Of a DNA stretch of 64,000 bases, positions 45,174 to 53,846 are shown piece by piece (the stretch's first letter is position 1; each line of letters opens with the position of its first letter). Origin of the DNA: an uncultured Granulosicoccaceae bacterium (GTDB lineage: Bacteria > Pseudomonadota > Gammaproteobacteria > Granulosicoccales > Granulosicoccaceae); assembly GCA_938041955.1 (NCBI GenBank), contig CALISD010000021.1:61200-125199 (forward strand). Reading direction: 5' to 3'. A model generated the notes under the pieces. The model saw only the letters and a program-made list of their open reading frames with translations, was not told where the DNA came from and did no database searches. Made by a program: the position numbers and the translations under genes.

Positions 45174-46664
45174 ATGACTACTCGATTCAAATGGCTAGCA
45201 CTCATATTTCTTTTTATTTTCCTTGCAGGTTTATTAGCCTGGTTCGCACTGCAAAACTTTATTGCCAAAGATCAAGAGCTCTCAGTAAAGCCGCCACAGC
45301 AATATTCGAAGCTAAAGCTCGAACCACTGGAAAGCACCATCGGCTTACATGCACGACTGCCTTTTCTCTCTATTATTTCCGCGGCCGAACATGCAACCCG
45401 TGAAAATCAGACCGGCAACGGCGAAAAGCAAACCTGTAAAAAAGTACTGGGGGCGAAAGTGTGTGCCACTTTGTTGTGGCAGTACTCAATCGCCAGAGAC
45501 GGCGAAGTTGAAGTTACCTCCCAGGGAGAAAGACTCCAACTCAGACTGCCGATCAGTTTTTCCGGTGTGGTGAGTGTCGACGGCAGAGGCGGTAAATTAC
45601 TCGGCTTACGCAATAAGGATATCGATGGCAAACTTGCGTTACTTGCAGATCTCGATATCAGCATCGCGACAAACTGGTGCCCTACGATCAACAGCACTGT
45701 CAGCTACGAATGGATATCTGATCCAAAAATCAGGCTGATAGGTGGTATCCGGTTGAATCTAAGAAAATCCGTCGATAAGGCATTGCAACGCAAATTGTCA
45801 ACGTTGCAGTCAAAACTGTCAAAACTGATCGATTGCGACAAGTTCCGTCAAACCGTCAGCGAACAATGGCGGATACATACGCTCGATGTCGCGATGAAGA
45901 AAAACGAGGACAGCAAGCTGCGGATTACCCCGATTAGTGCTGCAGTGTCTGATGTTGGTATAGAGAGTGACCACATCGGTATTGCGTTTGAGTTGGCCGC
46001 AGCCGTTCAGCTCGTGCAGACAACCCTGCCCGCAACGGAGGACGTACGACGGTTACCGGACCTGACGCCCTACACACAAACACCTGGCACTGTTGAATTC
46101 AGTTTGCTGTTGGAAATCCCATACCAACAACTTAAAGACACACTATCACCGAAGGTAATTGGTAAAACCTACTCATCAGGAGACTCAAACTCATTAACCA
46201 TCACATCGATAGATCTATACCCGAGTGGTCAACTACTGGCTATAGATATCGGTTTCCAGGCGAGCGCACTAAGCGAAATATTTACAACAAAGGGGCATAT
46301 TTACATCACCGCCAGACCGGTCGCTGACCCGGTGAACAATACCCTGCACCTGACCGACCTTGCCTTCACCCGATCGATCGACAGCAGTCTGGTGTCAGCA
46401 CTCACGACCATTATGCGCCAGCAGCTTTTAACGTCTCTCGTCGACGCATCGACTATTGATCTGGGCCCCGCCCTGGGCAAAATCGAAAGGTCAGTTGAGG
46501 AAGCTCTTTCAGACCCCGCCAAAACCGCAGGCATCCTAATCACCGTGCAACCCCCGGAGGTTCGATTGATGGCATTGAACCCACAGTCAGAGGGCATTGC
46601 CGCCATCGTTCATCTATCCACCCAACTCGACGCCACTATTCCGGAGAACGTACTGATTCGTTAA
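45174..46664 (+). CDS. DUF4403 family membrane-anchored protein
   Basis: 496 aa from ATG 45174 (MTTRFKWLALIFLFIFLAGLLAWFAL), giving a normal basic-then-hydrophobic N-terminal anchor. The rest is a long beta-rich domain with WQYSIARDGEVEVTSQGERLQLRLPISFSGVV and repeated LxIDIxxxAS-type strands, as in DUF4403 proteins, which are related in shape to BPI/lipid-binding tubular folds. Function unknown, probably periplasmic. It is divergent from the triplet-repeat protein gene. Confidence 0.75.
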   Translation: MTTRFKWLALIFLFIFLAGLLAWFALQNFIAKDQELSVKPPQQYSKLKLEPLESTIGLHARLPFLSIISAAEHATRENQTGNGEKQTCKKVLGAKVCATLLWQYSIARDGEVEVTSQGERLQLRLPISFSGVVSVDGRGGKLLGLRNKDIDGKLALLADLDISIATNWCPTINSTVSYEWISDPKIRLIGGIRLNLRKSVDKALQRKLSTLQSKLSKLIDCDKFRQTVSEQWRIHTLDVAMKKNEDSKLRITPISAAVSDVGIESDHIGIAFELAAAVQLVQTTLPATEDVRRLPDLTPYTQTPGTVEFSLLLEIPYQQLKDTLSPKVIGKTYSSGDSNSLTITSIDLYPSGQLLAIDIGFQASALSEIFTTKGHIYITARPVADPVNNTLHLTDLAFTRSIDSSLVSALTTIMRQQLLTSLVDASTIDLGPALGKIERSVEEALSDPAKTAGILITVQPPEVRLMALNPQSEGIAAIVHLSTQLDATIPENVLIR

Positions 46665-46746
46665 CAACCCGCACATTGTCAGGCTGCCGACATTTAACTA
46701 CGGGATAACCTCCTCTGCAATGAGTGGCATCTGATAAAATACTCAG

Positions 46747-48930
46747 ATGGATGTCTCTCACATACTCGATTCTCTGAACACCGAACAACGCGAAGCTGTC
46801 ACCGCCGAGCCTGGACCATTATTGATTCAGGCAGGTGCTGGCAGCGGCAAGACTCGGGTGTTAACTCATCGTATCGCCTGGCTCAATCAGGTCGAGAACG
46901 TATCTCCCTTTGGTATTCTGGCGGTCACTTTTACCAATAAAGCTGCCGGTGAGATGCGCGCGCGCGTCGAAGAGCTGCTCGGCAGCCCTATCGGCCCGAT
47001 GTGGGTGGGTACTTTCCACGGCTTGTCGCATCGCTTTCTGAGAATGCACTGGAAAGAGGCGAAGCTGCCGCAAACCTTTCAAATTCTCGACTCTGAAGAC
47101 CAAAGACGGCTCGTGCAGCGTGCCATCCGTGGTCTGGCTCTCGATGAAACGCAGTGGCCGCCACGCAACGCCATGTGGTACATCAACAATAAAAAAGACG
47201 AAGGGCTGCGTCCTCAGCATATTCGAGATGACGACGACCCGACCGAACAACAGATGATCCGCATCTACCAGGCCTATGAAAACGCCTGTCAGTTGGCGGG
47301 AGCAGTGGATTTTGCCGAGCTGCTGTTGCGCTCCCTCGAAACGTTGCGCGACAACGATGAACTGCTGCAGCATTATCAAAACCGGTTCCAGCACTTATTG
47401 GTAGATGAGTTTCAAGACACCAACTCAATTCAGTACGCCTGGCTACAGTTGTTGGCAGGTGAAAAAGGCAACGTCTTTGCCGTCGGTGATGATGACCAAT
47501 CCATCTATGGCTGGCGTGGTGCAAAAGTAGAAAACATCCTGAACTTTGAGCACGACTTCCCAGCCACCAAAGTGATCAGACTGGAACGCAACTATCGCTC
47601 AACCGGCAATATATTAAACGCCGCCAACGCACTCATTGAGTACAACGAAGATCGTTTGGGGAAAAACCTCTGGACTGACATTGGCGACGGTGACCTGATC
47701 ACTTTTTACAGTGCCCACAACGAAGGTGATGAAGCACGCTTTATCATCGAGCGCATCATGGAACACGTACACTTGGGCGGAGCGCGAGCGGAAGCCGCAA
47801 TCCTTTATCGTTCAAACGCTCAATCCCGCGCGATTGAAGAAGAATTAATTCGAAGCGGTATACCGTATCGGGTATACGGTGGCTTGCGATTCTTCGAGCG
47901 TATGGAGATTAAAGATGCGCTCGCTTATCTGCGCCTAATCAGTCTATCTGACGATGATGTTTCGTTTGAAAGAGTCGTTAATCAACCGCCAAGAGGCATC
48001 GGTGATAAAACGCTTTCGCAAATTCGCACAGTAGCGACCGACGCCAATGTATCCCTGTGGCATGCATGCGCAGAGATTCTTACTGCTAACGCTCTCAAAG
48101 GCCGGGCTTCCACTGCTGTCACCGCGTTTATGAAACTGATTATGCAGCTGCGTAAAGAAACCGAAGGCATGTCCCTCGACCAAATGATCAGTCATGTGAT
48201 CGAACACAGTGGCTTGCTTGCACACTATAAGAAAGATCGAACAGAGAAAGGCGAAGCAAGAGTAGAAAACCTGCAGGAACTTGTCGGTGCCGCGATGGAT
48301 CCACCAGACCTTCCCGAGGACATGCCTGACATGACCGTGTTGGACGCCTTTCTTTCCAATGCTGCACTCGAGGCAGGTGAGCGGCAAGGAGACGAGTGGG
48401 AAGATTGCGTGCAACTCATGACACTACACTCAGCCAAGGGCCTTGAATTTCCGATGGTCTTTATGACAGGCATGGAGCAAGGGTTGTTCCCAAGTAAAAG
48501 ATCAATAGAAGAATCAGGAAAAGTAGAGGAAGAACGGCGGCTCTGCTACGTAGGTATCACCCGCGCCGAAAAGAAACTCTATCTAAGTATGGCGGAGCAT
48601 CGCAGACTATATGGTCGTGATCACTTCAATACCGCGTCTAAGTTCATCTCTGAAATTCCTGCAGAACTACTGCAGGAAATTCGGCCACGTATGCACGTCA
48701 CCAGACCAATGGCTGCACCACCGGCTATAAAACGAAGTAAAATTCGCGAAGACAACTCTACCGGTTTAACTGTTGGCCAACGAGTAAAGCACAGCAAATT
48801 CGGTGAAGGTGTGGTGACTGACTACGAAGGCCAGGGCTCTCATGCGCGCGTGTATGTTAACTTTGAAGAGGTTGGCAGCAAGTGGCTGGTGATGGCGTAT
48901 GCCAACCTTGAGGTAATGCATATCGCCTAA
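46747..48930 (+). CDS. uvrD: DNA helicase II, UvrD/PcrA type
   Basis: 727 aa, full length. Walker A in LIQAGAGSGKTRVLTHRI; further motifs AVTFTNKAAGEMRARV, VGTFHGLSHRFLR, LLVDEFQDTNSIQYAWLQLL, VGDDDQSIYGWRGA, LERNYRST, LMTLHSAKGLEFPMVFMTGMEQGLFP and YVGITRAEKKL. The C-terminal Tudor-like domain (VGQRVKHSKFGEGVVTDYEG) is present. It unwinds DNA in nucleotide-excision and mismatch repair. The last base of its TAA stop is the first base of a MITE-like element. Confidence 0.97.
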   Translation: MDVSHILDSLNTEQREAVTAEPGPLLIQAGAGSGKTRVLTHRIAWLNQVENVSPFGILAVTFTNKAAGEMRARVEELLGSPIGPMWVGTFHGLSHRFLRMHWKEAKLPQTFQILDSEDQRRLVQRAIRGLALDETQWPPRNAMWYINNKKDEGLRPQHIRDDDDPTEQQMIRIYQAYENACQLAGAVDFAELLLRSLETLRDNDELLQHYQNRFQHLLVDEFQDTNSIQYAWLQLLAGEKGNVFAVGDDDQSIYGWRGAKVENILNFEHDFPATKVIRLERNYRSTGNILNAANALIEYNEDRLGKNLWTDIGDGDLITFYSAHNEGDEARFIIERIMEHVHLGGARAEAAILYRSNAQSRAIEEELIRSGIPYRVYGGLRFFERMEIKDALAYLRLISLSDDDVSFERVVNQPPRGIGDKTLSQIRTVATDANVSLWHACAEILTANALKGRASTAVTAFMKLIMQLRKETEGMSLDQMISHVIEHSGLLAHYKKDRTEKGEARVENLQELVGAAMDPPDLPEDMPDMTVLDAFLSNAALEAGERQGDEWEDCVQLMTLHSAKGLEFPMVFMTGMEQGLFPSKRSIEESGKVEEERRLCYVGITRAEKKLYLSMAEHRRLYGRDHFNTASKFISEIPAELLQEIRPRMHVTRPMAAPPAIKRSKIREDNSTGLTVGQRVKHSKFGEGVVTDYEGQGSHARVYVNFEEVGSKWLVMAYANLEVMHIA

Positions 48931-49200
48931 GTGGGTGTCCGTGAATGAATGATCTACCGCGGAAGCGATCTTCTGGCTAGTGGACTGTGCGGGAAGTTCG
49001 GTAACAAACTTTTCACAGCCACAGTCGTCAGAGCAAGGCGGAAAAATGCAGGCATAACAGGGCCTACGTCGAATTTTTCTAACGCAGCTATGGCGGCTGT
49101 GGCGAAGAAAAGTGTTACCGATCTTTCCAAACAGCCCACTAGCTAATACGATCACAACGTGAAAGAAGAATGACTAGAACCTCATTCTCGAACACCCACT
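48930..49200. mobile_element. MITE-like element (outer), interrupted by a second element; fills the uvrD-oxidase gap
   Basis: The ends AGTGGGTGTCCGTGAATGA (48930) and TCATTCTCGAACACCCACT (ending 49200) are inverted copies with two mismatches. The left part reads on as ATGATCTACCGCGGAAGCGAT and TTCTGGCTAG; the right part contains AAAGAAGAATGACTA. Both segments match the element at 12193-12355 read on its minus strand, in the same order, so the two belong to one family. The gap between convergent genes is entirely made of this element and its insert. Confidence 0.72.
48981..49138. mobile_element. Nested MITE-like element with 4-bp CTAG target duplication
   Basis: 158 bases bounded by long imperfect inverted repeats: TGGACTGTGCGGGAAG with TCGGTAACA on the left, TGGGCTGTTTGGAAAG with TCGGTAACA on the right (other strand). 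The inner CCACAG..CG..CA words also pair, so it folds over nearly its whole length. CTAG flanks it on both sides (48977-48980 and 49139-49142). The related element at 12193-12355 lacks this insert at the matching place (reads GGCCAGCTA). No transposase gene. Confidence 0.72.
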
Positions 49201-49204
49201 AACG

Positions 49205-50518
49205 CTACCACTTATCGCGTAGCGAATAGTACATCATGCCAAGCTTAAGTAAGGGCGATCGCATTTTCGCTCCACCCGGAAAACGCTTATGACTAACACC
49301 GGCCATCACATTAAAGCTGTCCAGATTTCCCGCTAAAGCATCGCCGCATAGCTTACCTGCAAAGGTCGCCATACCCACACCATGACCAGAGTAACCGGAC
49401 GAAGACATCACATTAGATTCCAGTTGTTGAAGGTGTGGCATTCGATTCATCGTAATCGCTAGTGTACCGCCCCATCCATAGTCAATTTCCACCCCGTCAA
49501 GTTGTGGGAATACTTGCAACATCGCCACCTTAACAAACGATTTAATATCTTCAGGAAAGCGATAGCCATAGCTTTCACGCCCACCGAACAGCAAACGATT
49601 ATCTATAGAGCGCCTGAAGTAGTTCACTACAAACTTTGAATCCGCGACGGCCATATTGTCGCGTATTAATGCACTTGCCACAGATGATCCCAACGGCTCG
49701 GTGGCGATAATATAGTTATTTATCGGCATTACCCGCGCAGCCACATCAGCTGATAATTCTCCAAGATACCCATTGCACGCCAACAGCAATTGCCTTGCGT
49801 TGACTGTGCCTGTTTCAGTAGTCACTGTCACCCGTTGTGGTGTTCGTTCGTAGCCCAGCACCTCAGTATTTTCATAAATGCGTACGCCATTCTTTAACGC
49901 TGCATCCGCCAGACCTATGGCAAGCTTTAATGGGTGCAAGTGACCTGAGCCGATATCTACAGAACCTGAAAAATACGCATCACTCGCAAGACGTTGCCGT
50001 AACTCATCTTTATCTACAAAAGAAATATCCTGATAGTCGTACTGATTATTTAACTTCTCAACATAACTTTCTGTCTCACGGGTAAAGCCTGACTTGTGAT
50101 CAGCGTGAATGATACCCGCCTGGTAGTCGCAAACAATTTGATGCTTTTGAATTAACTGATGTACGTGCTGTTTGGATTGTTGCGCAAGGTCCCAGAGGAG
50201 CTTTGCGCTAGTGAGTCCATACTTGGTTTCAAGCTCAGTTTGATCAACTCTCTGACCGGACCCGAGTTGCCCGCCATTGCGACCACTCGCCCCCCACCCC
50301 ACCCGATGAGCATCAATCAGAACAACATCGACACCCTGTTCAGCCAGGCTCAAAGCGGCAGACAGGCCCGTGAACCCGCCACCGACAATACAAACATCAC
50401 AGGCAATTGGCTCTTGCAATGATACTTGCTTTTCTAGCGGGTCAGCACTCACCGCATACCATGATTGAGGGTACCGGCCACGCTGATCGTTTTCATGCAG
50501 AAGTTTATTCACAGTCAT
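49205..50518 (-). CDS. FAD-dependent amine oxidase, PuuB-like (gamma-glutamylputrescine oxidase type)
   Basis: 437 aa. N-terminal FAD motif CDVCIVGGGFTGLSAALSLAEQG, then WGASGRNGGQLGSGQR, and the C-terminal GYSGHGVGMATFAGKL with conserved Gly residues: DAO-type fold. The N-terminus SWYAVSADP and overall pattern fit PuuB/OrdL-type oxidases that attack secondary amines such as gamma-glutamylputrescine. No other puu genes (glutamylpolyamine synthetase, aldehyde dehydrogenase) are nearby, so the substrate is inferred only from family. Convergent with uvrD. Confidence 0.85.
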   Translation of the reverse strand: MTVNKLLHENDQRGRYPQSWYAVSADPLEKQVSLQEPIACDVCIVGGGFTGLSAALSLAEQGVDVVLIDAHRVGWGASGRNGGQLGSGQRVDQTELETKYGLTSAKLLWDLAQQSKQHVHQLIQKHQIVCDYQAGIIHADHKSGFTRETESYVEKLNNQYDYQDISFVDKDELRQRLASDAYFSGSVDIGSGHLHPLKLAIGLADAALKNGVRIYENTEVLGYERTPQRVTVTTETGTVNARQLLLACNGYLGELSADVAARVMPINNYIIATEPLGSSVASALIRDNMAVADSKFVVNYFRRSIDNRLLFGGRESYGYRFPEDIKSFVKVAMLQVFPQLDGVEIDYGWGGTLAITMNRMPHLQQLESNVMSSSGYSGHGVGMATFAGKLCGDALAGNLDSFNVMAGVSHKRFPGGAKMRSPLLKLGMMYYSLRDKW

Positions 50519-50621
50519 AGCGCCATTCGCGTTTATATATCGAATGTGTAGATTGTGCGGTTAGTGGTGCGCTTTTGGTAGTACTGTTTACGGCACTGAG
50601 CGACTGCTCAGATCAACACAC

Positions 50622-51110
50622 TCAGTAATCGAGTTTAATATCAAACGCCACTCGATCACGCAACGACTTTGACTGTATCAGCAGTTCCACCGTCCAACGT
50701 CCATGCATACTGAACATCAAACCTTTGAGCAGATATTTTCCGTCACCGAGGTATTCACTGACCTGGGGTTGCGAGGGCAGGCCATGACCATGCATTGGCA
50801 TTCCACCCTCCACACTAACGCGTGCAGGGCTTACCGCCTGACCGTCAGCAGTTTTGATAGTAACCACCCACTCGAGAAATTGATTGATCTCAATAGAATC
50901 ATCAGTCTGGGGGTCGAGCGTGACGTCAAAAACGCCATTGGTTGAAGTTTGCCGCCACTGCAACTTGGGGGATGTCGTAACGTCGCTTTCAGACGCATCC
51001 GCCCCGGGCGCTACAAGCATGGGCCCCAAAAGCAGGGCCATGCAAAGGATGCAACACTGGATAAAGTGCTTATTAGTGCCGATTGATAATCGTGGTGCTG
51101 AAAATCGCAT
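50622..51110 (-). CDS. Exported YtkA/FixH-like domain protein
   Basis: 162 aa from ATG 51110, which gives a signal peptide (basic start, CCILCMALLLGPMLVAPGADA). A longer frame to 51173 has no better ribosome site, so the start is uncertain. The mature part is a single beta-sandwich with NQFLEWVVTIKTADGQAVSPA, VEGGMPMHGHGLPSQPQV and GLMFSMHGRWTVELLIQ. The MPMHGHG and SMHGRW Met/His residues resemble YtkA-like and FixH-like domains linked to copper handling; metal binding is inference. It lies 94 bases after the oxidase start. Confidence 0.65.
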   Translation of the reverse strand: MRFSAPRLSIGTNKHFIQCCILCMALLLGPMLVAPGADASESDVTTSPKLQWRQTSTNGVFDVTLDPQTDDSIEINQFLEWVVTIKTADGQAVSPARVSVEGGMPMHGHGLPSQPQVSEYLGDGKYLLKGLMFSMHGRWTVELLIQSKSLRDRVAFDIKLDY

Positions 51111-51204
51111 ACCTGATTCTGTGTGGTCAAGATGGTGATCCACATTAGCAAGAAGCTGCCCAGAATAGGGCAAACTTCTGTTATAGACTTTTGCTGAAAG
51201 CCTT

Positions 51205-51504
51205 TTAGGCGTTGTCTACCTCAGCTTCGTACTCTTCTTCCATCTCAAGCTGATCTTCTGGCATGTCCTGCTGCATATCCTCACCATCCATAACAGCACC
51301 GGTTCTCTCAACTTCTGCTGCCTGCCAGCCTTTTTCACTGCGAGTCTGAATGAATTCTACTTCTTCTCCCTCATTGAGTGACTTATAGCCGTCACCCATG
51401 ATTGAACGGTAGTGCACGAACACATCTTCACTATCATCGTTTAGTATAAAGCCGTAACCTTTGGCGTTATCAAACCACTTCACTTTGCCTACTGATTTTG
51501 CCAC
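51205..51504 (-). CDS. Cold-shock domain protein with acidic C-terminal tail
   Basis: 99 aa. The GTG start has GAAGG eight bases upstream. The cold-shock domain ([50 protein letters not shown]) closely resembles the protein at 30322-30534, including the HYRSI variant of RNP2. A 30-residue tail rich in Glu, Asp and Met follows (about 70-99), which most Csp proteins lack; it could mimic nucleic acid and tune binding. The 350-base gap upstream leaves room for a long regulated leader. Confidence 0.9.
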   Translation of the reverse strand: MAKSVGKVKWFDNAKGYGFILNDDSEDVFVHYRSIMGDGYKSLNEGEEVEFIQTRSEKGWQAAEVERTGAVMDGEDMQQDMPEDQLEMEEEYEAEVDNA

Positions 51505-51854
51505 CTTAGTAACCTTCTAATAAATATGGTAATTCTTCCCCGGCTAGGGGTACTCTTACTGCATTACTCGCTACATACTTCTTACTATCTCCGACTACGA
51601 CACGTAATTTAACATAGTCCCATTTCGCTGCCAATCAACCAGCCGATGTTGGGACCGCATACAGGCCAAAGTGTGACACAGTGACCCTCCAGCAAGATTT
51701 CTAACATATCAATACCTTGGCACTAAACTTCCTTTTAATGGTCAGATGTCATTCCACCAGACAAGTTCAACCCACCCAAGCTGAATAGGCCCGACGGACT
51801 CTCCATCATATGGTATTCCGACTGGTTTATTAGCGACTTAGATGCAGGCCCAAA
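51505..51854. other. Divergent control region between the acidic-tail csp gene and the DUF4159 gene
   Basis: About 350 bases, no credible gene on either strand. Expected to hold both promoters and, on the csp side, a long cold-shock-type leader. I see no confident promoter pair or RNA element. Confidence 0.4.
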
Positions 51855-52763
51855 TTGAACAAAATCATGCACTATTTCCGCACAGCGTTAGGCGACGTTT
51901 GTCATTCGAGGCTGAGGGCTTTTAGTCAGGCCACATTGCTGGTTTGCTTAACTGCAACACACCAGTCCGCAAATGCTCAACAGGGCATCTGTGTCGCACC
52001 GCAAAGACCTCAGTGTCCACAACAGGTTGCACGTGTACCACAATATGAATTCACCTTTTCACGTTTGATCTTTGCAGACAATCCGGTTGCCGTACACGAG
52101 CTCGGCGATTATGTCGGATTCCCACACTGGCAGGCTGACTGCTCTGATTCAGACCCGCATTTCATTTCCGCTATCAAACGAATGACGCGGATCAATACAA
52201 ACAACCAGTCGCAAAGTATTTCGGTGTTAAACGATTCGCTTTTCGACTACCCGGCGTTATATATGGTTGAAGCAGGATTCGCCTCTTTTACCGATGCCGA
52301 AGCAGAGCGCTTGCAAGAATACCTGTTGCGTGGCGGGTTTTTACTGGTCGATGATTTTCACGGCAGCTACCAGTGGAGCAAGTTTCTGGAGTGGATGAGC
52401 GCCATCTTCCCTGATCGTGAAATCGTCGATCTGCCCAAGAGTCACGAAATCTTTCACGTCCACTTTGATATTGAAAAGTTCGTGCAGATTCCCGGGCTTC
52501 GTGCGCTTTGTCTAAACAACGGTGCCACCTGGGAGCGCCCCATGAGTAAAGCCGGGACTGTGCTCGAAAGCAACAGTTCCCGCCAACAGCCAGCGTGGCG
52601 CGCTATTCTTGATGATGACGGGCGCGTTATGGTCATGATCAACTGGAACGTTGATCTCGGTGACGCGTGGGAGCACGCAGATATGGAAGAGTACGCGTCA
52701 GCCTATACATCTACGGCGTATCGCCTTGGAGTTAACTACATGATCTATAGCCTGACCCACTAG
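51855..52763 (+). CDS. DUF4159 domain exported protein
   Basis: 302 aa from TTG 51855; ATG 51867 is an equally weak alternative. The N-terminus carries a signal (ATLLVCLTATHQSANA). The domain has YEFTFSRLIFADN, YPALYMVEAGFASFTDAEAERLQEYLLRGGFLLVDDFHG, HEIFHVHFDIEKFVQIPG and VMINWNVDLGDAWEHAD, the DUF4159 pattern, which looks like a glutamine-amidotransferase-like fold. Function unknown. Such domains often sit in larger BatA-type membrane proteins; here it is free and exported. Confidence 0.82.
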   Translation: MNKIMHYFRTALGDVCHSRLRAFSQATLLVCLTATHQSANAQQGICVAPQRPQCPQQVARVPQYEFTFSRLIFADNPVAVHELGDYVGFPHWQADCSDSDPHFISAIKRMTRINTNNQSQSISVLNDSLFDYPALYMVEAGFASFTDAEAERLQEYLLRGGFLLVDDFHGSYQWSKFLEWMSAIFPDREIVDLPKSHEIFHVHFDIEKFVQIPGLRALCLNNGATWERPMSKAGTVLESNSSRQQPAWRAILDDDGRVMVMINWNVDLGDAWEHADMEEYASAYTSTAYRLGVNYMIYSLTH

Positions 52764-52770
52764 AGACTAA

Positions 52771-53745
52771 CTAACTGTCTTTGTCACCAGGGCGTTTTTC
52801 ATCACGTTTCGCCTGCAACAACACTTTGGCATCTTCACCCATATGCGGTTCGCCTCTGTTACGCGCGAGCCGCATCTGCTTTTCGCGCTCTAAAAAGCGC
52901 TCCCTTTGATCATCGGTGATGTCGTCCCAACACCTGGGGCACTGTGCGCCGGCAATATAGTGTTCGGTTTGTTTATCAGCATCGGTTATTGGTCTTCTAC
53001 AGCCATGGCATTGATCGTAGCTGCCCGGTTGCAACTGATGATTCACCGTCACACGATCATCAAAAACAAAACACTCACCCTGCCATAGTGAATCCTTTTC
53101 GGGTACTTCTTCAAGGTATTTGAGTATTCCACCTTTCAGATGATAAACCTCATCAAAACCCATCTCACGCAAATAAGCGGTCGATTTCTCGCAGCGAATG
53201 CCGCCGGTACAAAACATAGCGACTTTAGTGTGCTTATTTTTATCTAAGCTGTTTCTGGCAAATTCAGGAAAATCACGAAACGACTTGGTGTCTGGATTCA
53301 GTGCGCCTTCAAAAGTTCCCACTTCGCACTCATAGTCGTTACGAGTATCAATCAACAACACATCCGGATCAGATATCAGCGCATTCCAGTCCTCTGCATC
53401 AACATAAGTACCAGCCGCATGTCGAGGGTCGATACCTTCAACCCCCATCGTCACAATCTCTTTTTTCAGTTTTACCCGCGAGCGTTTAAACGGCAGTTCA
53501 TCGCTACGTGATTCTTTGCAATCAAGACCGTCAAGCTCGGGTACCGCACGCAACCAGTGTAGAACCTGATCGACCCCGTCTCGGGAACCGGCAACCGTAC
53601 CGTTAATTCCTTCTGTCGCCAGCAGCAAAGTACCACGTACTTTAAGCGACAGCATCAATTCAAGCAGCGGGTCACGCAAAGCCTGATAATTATCGAGACG
53701 AACAAACTTATACAAGGCACAAACGACAACTGTCTGCACTTTCAT
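52771..53745 (-). CDS. trhO: tRNA uridine-34 5-hydroxylase TrhO (rhodanese family, YceA type)
   Basis: 324 aa from ATG 53745, which gives the family start ([18 protein letters not shown]); a frame to 53814 adds 23 residues. An N-terminal acylphosphatase-like domain ([33 protein letters not shown]) is followed by the rhodanese domain with the active loop [16 protein letters not shown], and a C-terminal Cys-rich part ([16 protein letters not shown]). TrhO makes 5-hydroxyuridine at the tRNA wobble position using oxygen. It is convergent with the DUF4159 gene. Confidence 0.93.
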   Translation of the reverse strand: MKVQTVVVCALYKFVRLDNYQALRDPLLELMLSLKVRGTLLLATEGINGTVAGSRDGVDQVLHWLRAVPELDGLDCKESRSDELPFKRSRVKLKKEIVTMGVEGIDPRHAAGTYVDAEDWNALISDPDVLLIDTRNDYECEVGTFEGALNPDTKSFRDFPEFARNSLDKNKHTKVAMFCTGGIRCEKSTAYLREMGFDEVYHLKGGILKYLEEVPEKDSLWQGECFVFDDRVTVNHQLQPGSYDQCHGCRRPITDADKQTEHYIAGAQCPRCWDDITDDQRERFLEREKQMRLARNRGEPHMGEDAKVLLQAKRDEKRPGDKDS

Positions 53746-53846
53746 TCTCCGTAAGCGAACCGGAACGTAAATCCGGTGCAATAAGCCACTTATTGTATAA
53801 ACTGTCACCACCACTTACCACCGCCAAAAACAAAGTAGATGCGATT

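Noticed and set aside
48949..49146. Short frames on both strands between uvrD and the oxidase gene
   Set aside because: They lie entirely within the nested foldback elements, and both strands are open because the DNA is palindromic.
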